DNA of 64,000 nt. Origin: Smittia aterrima. Taxonomy: Eukaryota; Arthropoda; Insecta; Diptera; Chironomidae. Under the pieces are notes generated by a model that saw nothing but the letters and a program-made list of their open reading frames with translations, searched no databases and was not told the origin of the DNA. Below are positions 61,719 to 64,000 of this stretch, piece after piece; position 1 is the first letter of the stretch, and every line of letters begins with the position of its first letter. The stretch is from the NCBI GenBank assembly GCA_033063855.1, contig CP093829.1, positions 10,364,243 to 10,428,242 of the forward strand, read 5' to 3'. Position numbers and translations under genes: made by a program.

Positions 61719-62007
61719 TCAGACGAGCAATTTTATCTTGTTCATGGCAGTATGAACATATTGCGGCATAATTGCTGGAGACTTTCTTGATATGAATTGC
61801 TCGAGAATTGCTTTGAGTTGTGGATTGTTTACTTGAACCGGGTTTTCGTCTGTTGGAATTTCATTCATTTCAACATCAACATCTGATGTTTGCGTCTCGT
61901 TTTTACTCATTTCTGGTTGATTGAAATGCTTTGAGAATTCTAGCATTGGAATATTACAAATCATTTTCATGAAATGGTTGTCAACGAATCCAGTGCTCGG
62001 TTCTATA
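61719..62007 (-). CDS. Orphan coding-like exon, probable 3' end of an unknown or decayed gene
   Basis: On the minus strand a frame open from about 62007 to a stop at 61719 has convincing coding character: EPSTGFVDNHFMKMICNIP, then DVDVEMNEIPTDEN and IMPQYVHTAMNKIK. An acceptor-like TTTTTTACAAG lies just upstream on this strand (62018-62008). An ORF-only start would be the Met at about 61970. No convincing partner exon was found in the repeat-rich DNA upstream. It may be the last exon of a gene with distant exons, or a fragment stranded by mobile-element insertion. The family is not recognised. Confidence 0.35.
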
Positions 62008-62065
62008 AATTCTTGTAAAAAAATATTTATTTATAAAATGTATAAAATATATATCCTTTTTATAT

Positions 62066-62085
62066 ATTAGATTAGATTAGATTAG
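62066..62085. repeat. ATTAG pentanucleotide microsatellite
   Basis: Four exact tandem copies of ATTAG followed by a partial copy. Such short tails often end non-LTR retroelements or SINEs, but nothing diagnostic is adjacent. Confidence 0.8.
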
Positions 62086-62315
62086 ATTTACGCTCGTGGG
62101 TGCCACAGATATCCTGTTTATATATAATTAATAAATATATAATGAAAACTATAATACATGCGAGACATATCATGATATATTCTGATTTCTTTGTTTTACA
62201 TTTTAGATATAAAATGTATATAAATTATACACTTTCGAAATATTATTACTTCTCAAGTATTTTTATTTCTATGCAAGTTCCGAATGGAAAATCATATATA
62301 TTATATATAATTTAC

Positions 62316-62456
62316 ATAGAGCAAAAAATGTAAGATCAAACGAAATATAACTTGGAACGAAAAGCCAATTTCAACCTTCTCAACTAAATACACAAGGTTG
62401 AAATTGGCTTGTCGTTCCAAGTTATATTTCGTTTGATCTTACATTTTTTGCTCTAT
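62316..62456. mobile_element. Near-perfect 63-bp hairpin, MITE-like or foldback
   Basis: Arms at 62316-62378 and 62394-62456 are reverse complements at 62 of 63 positions (one A/C difference in CGAAAAGCC versus CGACAAGCC), with a 15-base loop. The flanks are TA-rich (TATATA, TTTATATATAA) on both sides. Such symmetry suggests a recently formed snap-back or MITE-like insertion, or a templated inverted duplication. A transcript would fold into a long double-stranded stem. Confidence 0.7.
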
Positions 62457-62948
62457 AAATAATATATTTTTTATATATAAATTATAAATAATTTCTATGA
62501 GAACAATTTGGTGTCGCATGGAAATTGTACTACGGTTTTTTATATAATTTGTAAATAATTTATATATAATGAAAAAAGCCAATTTATAAATTGAATCCGT
62601 TGATGGTGTTCTGATACCTGGAATCAACTTTTTTCGGTCAAAATTTAAAAGAGCAAAATTGTAAGAAAACATTACTGGTAAGAGCGGAATCCTTAGAAAT
62701 TTAAAGGAAAAATAAATCAATAAGATTAGTTTTAGGGATTCAAAAAGATTCGCTTTACTTTCCGCATTTAAATGCGTTGTTTCAATCGGGCCCAGGAAAG
62801 CATCTAAAAGCTCTTTCTGGCTCACGATTTAAGTTTAATTACATGAATGACTTCTGGTTTAAGCTTTATGGAAAGTTAAGCTTATTGTACTTTAAAAAGT
62901 CTTCTATACATTGAATAAAGAAAATACTAGCAACATTGATGATGTAAC

Positions 62949-63629
62949 CATAGATAACAACATAACTAGATGCGACACTTCGCCAATAACGGTTTCAGAG
63001 AGGTTGCATTGTTGTTGTTTTTCACTTTGTTTGATTCCGATTCGGAATGGACCGAAATGTATGATTCCGGATCGGAATCATATATTTTGCTCCATTCCGG
63101 ATTGGAATCGAGCAGATTTTTTTCGTTCGTTTTGGGTTGTTGTTGTTGTTTGAGAGAGGTTGGAGGAAATTCAACAGAAACTCAGCTGTTTTTACTAAAA
63201 CCTTTGAAGTTTTATACAAAATGAAAGTTTTACTAGTTCGCCTAGCCCTTAAGGATTTTTTTGAAAGAAGTCAATAAATGAATCATGTATAAAAAAATTA
63301 AGAAACCTGTTGCAATGGGGAAGTTTGGGAATCGACCTAAGATCAAAAAGCTATCACTTATTTAACAACAAACAGATTAAAGCTGACAGCAAGGGAAATA
63401 TCTCATCGCGTTAATAACAAAGAGCAATAATTCTATTAAAAACTAATTTTATTAACATCAACGAAAAAAACTATGCTTGATTCCAATCCGGAATGGAGCA
63501 AAATATATGATTCCAATCCGGAATCATACATTTCGGTCCATTCCGAACTGGAATCAAACAAAGTGAAAAACAACAACAATGCAACCTCTCTGAACTTGAG
63601 TGTCGCATCTAGTTATGTTGTTATCTATG
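62949..63629. mobile_element. Inverted-repeat element (foldback or MITE-like) with arms of about 160 bp
   Basis: The left arm (62949-63114) and right arm (63475-63629) are imperfect reverse complements. They share CATAGATAACAACATAACTA, the GAGAGGTTGCATTGTTGTTG block and the stretch TTTCACTTTGTTTGATTCC. The left arm has an extra insertion (about 11 bp) near 62980. The spacer of 360 bp has no transposase-like ORF. The inner half of each arm carries several near-palindromic units of the type GATTCCGGATYGGAATC. Terminal inverted repeats of this length with a non-coding centre are typical of non-autonomous DNA elements. I could not define a target-site duplication. The arms differ at several positions, so it is not brand new. 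Confidence 0.75.
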
Positions 63630-63713
63630 ATGTAACATTGACTAATTTATGATCTGTCGACAAATCATAAAAGTATAGCATTAAAAACATTTATTTTTCG
63701 TTCTCAATCTCGG

Positions 63714-64000
63714 TTAAGAGTGGCTCGAAGTTTCCTGGCATTTCTTTTCCGGATGTTTGCTCTTAAAATGCGAGTTCCAGCCGTAAGCGTTGCAATGCTT
63801 CGACTGGCAAGGCGGAAGAGGACAATTCACTTCTGGACCGTGGTTTCTATGAAGATGTTTCCTCAATTCTTTGGATGTTGGAAGACGAACGTTGCACTTC
63901 TCGCCTTTGAAAGCGAGATCTTTATTCGAAGACTTTACTTTGACTTGCTTCAACGGAGCTTTGATAACGCTTGAACTGACGAAGCAATTGTTGTTGACTG
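63714..64000 (-). CDS. C2H2 zinc-finger protein, C-terminal part (runs off the window)
   Basis: A minus-strand frame is open from the window edge to a stop at 63714-63716, with no start in view (95 codons visible). It contains one complete C2H2 finger, CPLPPC then 12 residues then H-x4-H (HFKSKH). Just before it is a second finger that keeps one Cys (KCNVRL), the 12-residue spacing and H-x4-H (HLHRNH) but lacks the first cysteine. A basic linker KQVKVKSSNKD precedes them. The protein could be a DNA-binding factor, or a zinc-finger segment of a mobile element, given the repeat-rich neighbourhood. It ends 85 bp from the inverted-repeat element. The low-complexity end ETSSHS precedes the stop. 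Confidence 0.6.
   Translation of the reverse strand, partial: VNNNCFVSSSVIKAPLKQVKVKSSNKDLAFKGEKCNVRLPTSKELRKHLHRNHGPEVNCPLPPCQSKHCNAYGWNSHFKSKHPEKKCQETSSHS

Larger units (their letters stand above)
62008..63713. other. Repeat-rich region without a recognisable gene
   Basis: This stretch contains AT palindromes, an ATTAG microsatellite, a long hairpin and an inverted-repeat element, each listed separately. A minus-strand frame at 62439-62825 begins at GTG, not ATG; its first 30 residues look coding-like but it then runs into AT-rich repeat. It could be another exon fragment. Confidence 0.5.

Noticed and set aside
62066..62088. ATTAG repeat as an interstitial telomere-like array
   Set aside because: The unit is ATTAG/TTAGA, not the insect TTAGG repeat, and only four copies are present.
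62439..62825. 128-codon minus-strand ORF as a complete gene
   Set aside because: It begins at GTG with an in-frame stop just upstream, and its C-terminal two thirds translate AT-rich repeat; at best the first ~30 residues are an exon fragment.
1..64000. CRISPR arrays, operons, prokaryotic origin or horizontally acquired islands
   Set aside because: No regularly spaced direct repeats; genes are intron-containing and animal-type throughout.

Overview
The window is eukaryotic nuclear DNA, AT-rich, with GT-AG introns mostly 50-65 bp long. Protein content (fuzzy, SLC36-type transporter, MED30, DAD1, cytosolic LeuRS, U5 Dim1, MTR4, a calcium-channel alpha2delta subunit) and the compact gene style point to an insect. 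A dipteran, perhaps a midge-like nematoceran, is my inference; I cannot name the species. Exon joins were derived by hand from splice sites and reading phase. There is no CRISPR array, operon or prokaryotic feature, and I found no tRNA or rRNA.

Region 1 (1-19320) is a dense housekeeping cluster. In order it holds: fuzzy (+), a proton-coupled amino-acid transporter (-), MED30 (+), a FASTK-family mitochondrial protein (+), pyroglutamyl-peptidase I (-), DAD1 (-), a PRMT9-like arginine methyltransferase (+) with a separate 225-codon gene inside its second intron, cytosolic leucyl-tRNA synthetase (-), and Dim1/TXNL4A (+). Several pairs are head-to-head with 130-250 bp between start codons. Several are tail-to-tail with touching or overlapping 3' ends.

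Region 2 (19321-30672) is about 11 kb without a recognisable gene. It probably holds the regulatory DNA and 5' non-coding exon of the serine-rich single-pass membrane protein at 30673-33021. After that come the exosome helicase MTR4 (34651-37885) and the voltage-gated calcium channel alpha2delta subunit gene (39369-57761). The latter has 15 coding exons, with the first three separated by introns of 2.6, 4.6 and 6.4 kb.

Region 3 (57762-64000) differs in character. It holds a single-exon secreted six-cysteine protein, an orphan coding-like exon, AT-palindrome-rich DNA with a near-perfect 63-bp hairpin, an inverted-repeat (foldback or MITE-like) element with arms of about 160 bp, and the truncated 3' end of a C2H2 zinc-finger gene that runs off the window. 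This is the mobile-element-rich part of the window.

I saw no clearly new multi-gene system. The most unusual arrangement is the gene nested in the PRMT9-like intron, whose own splice acceptor and poly(A) signal are positioned to compete with the host gene's splicing.
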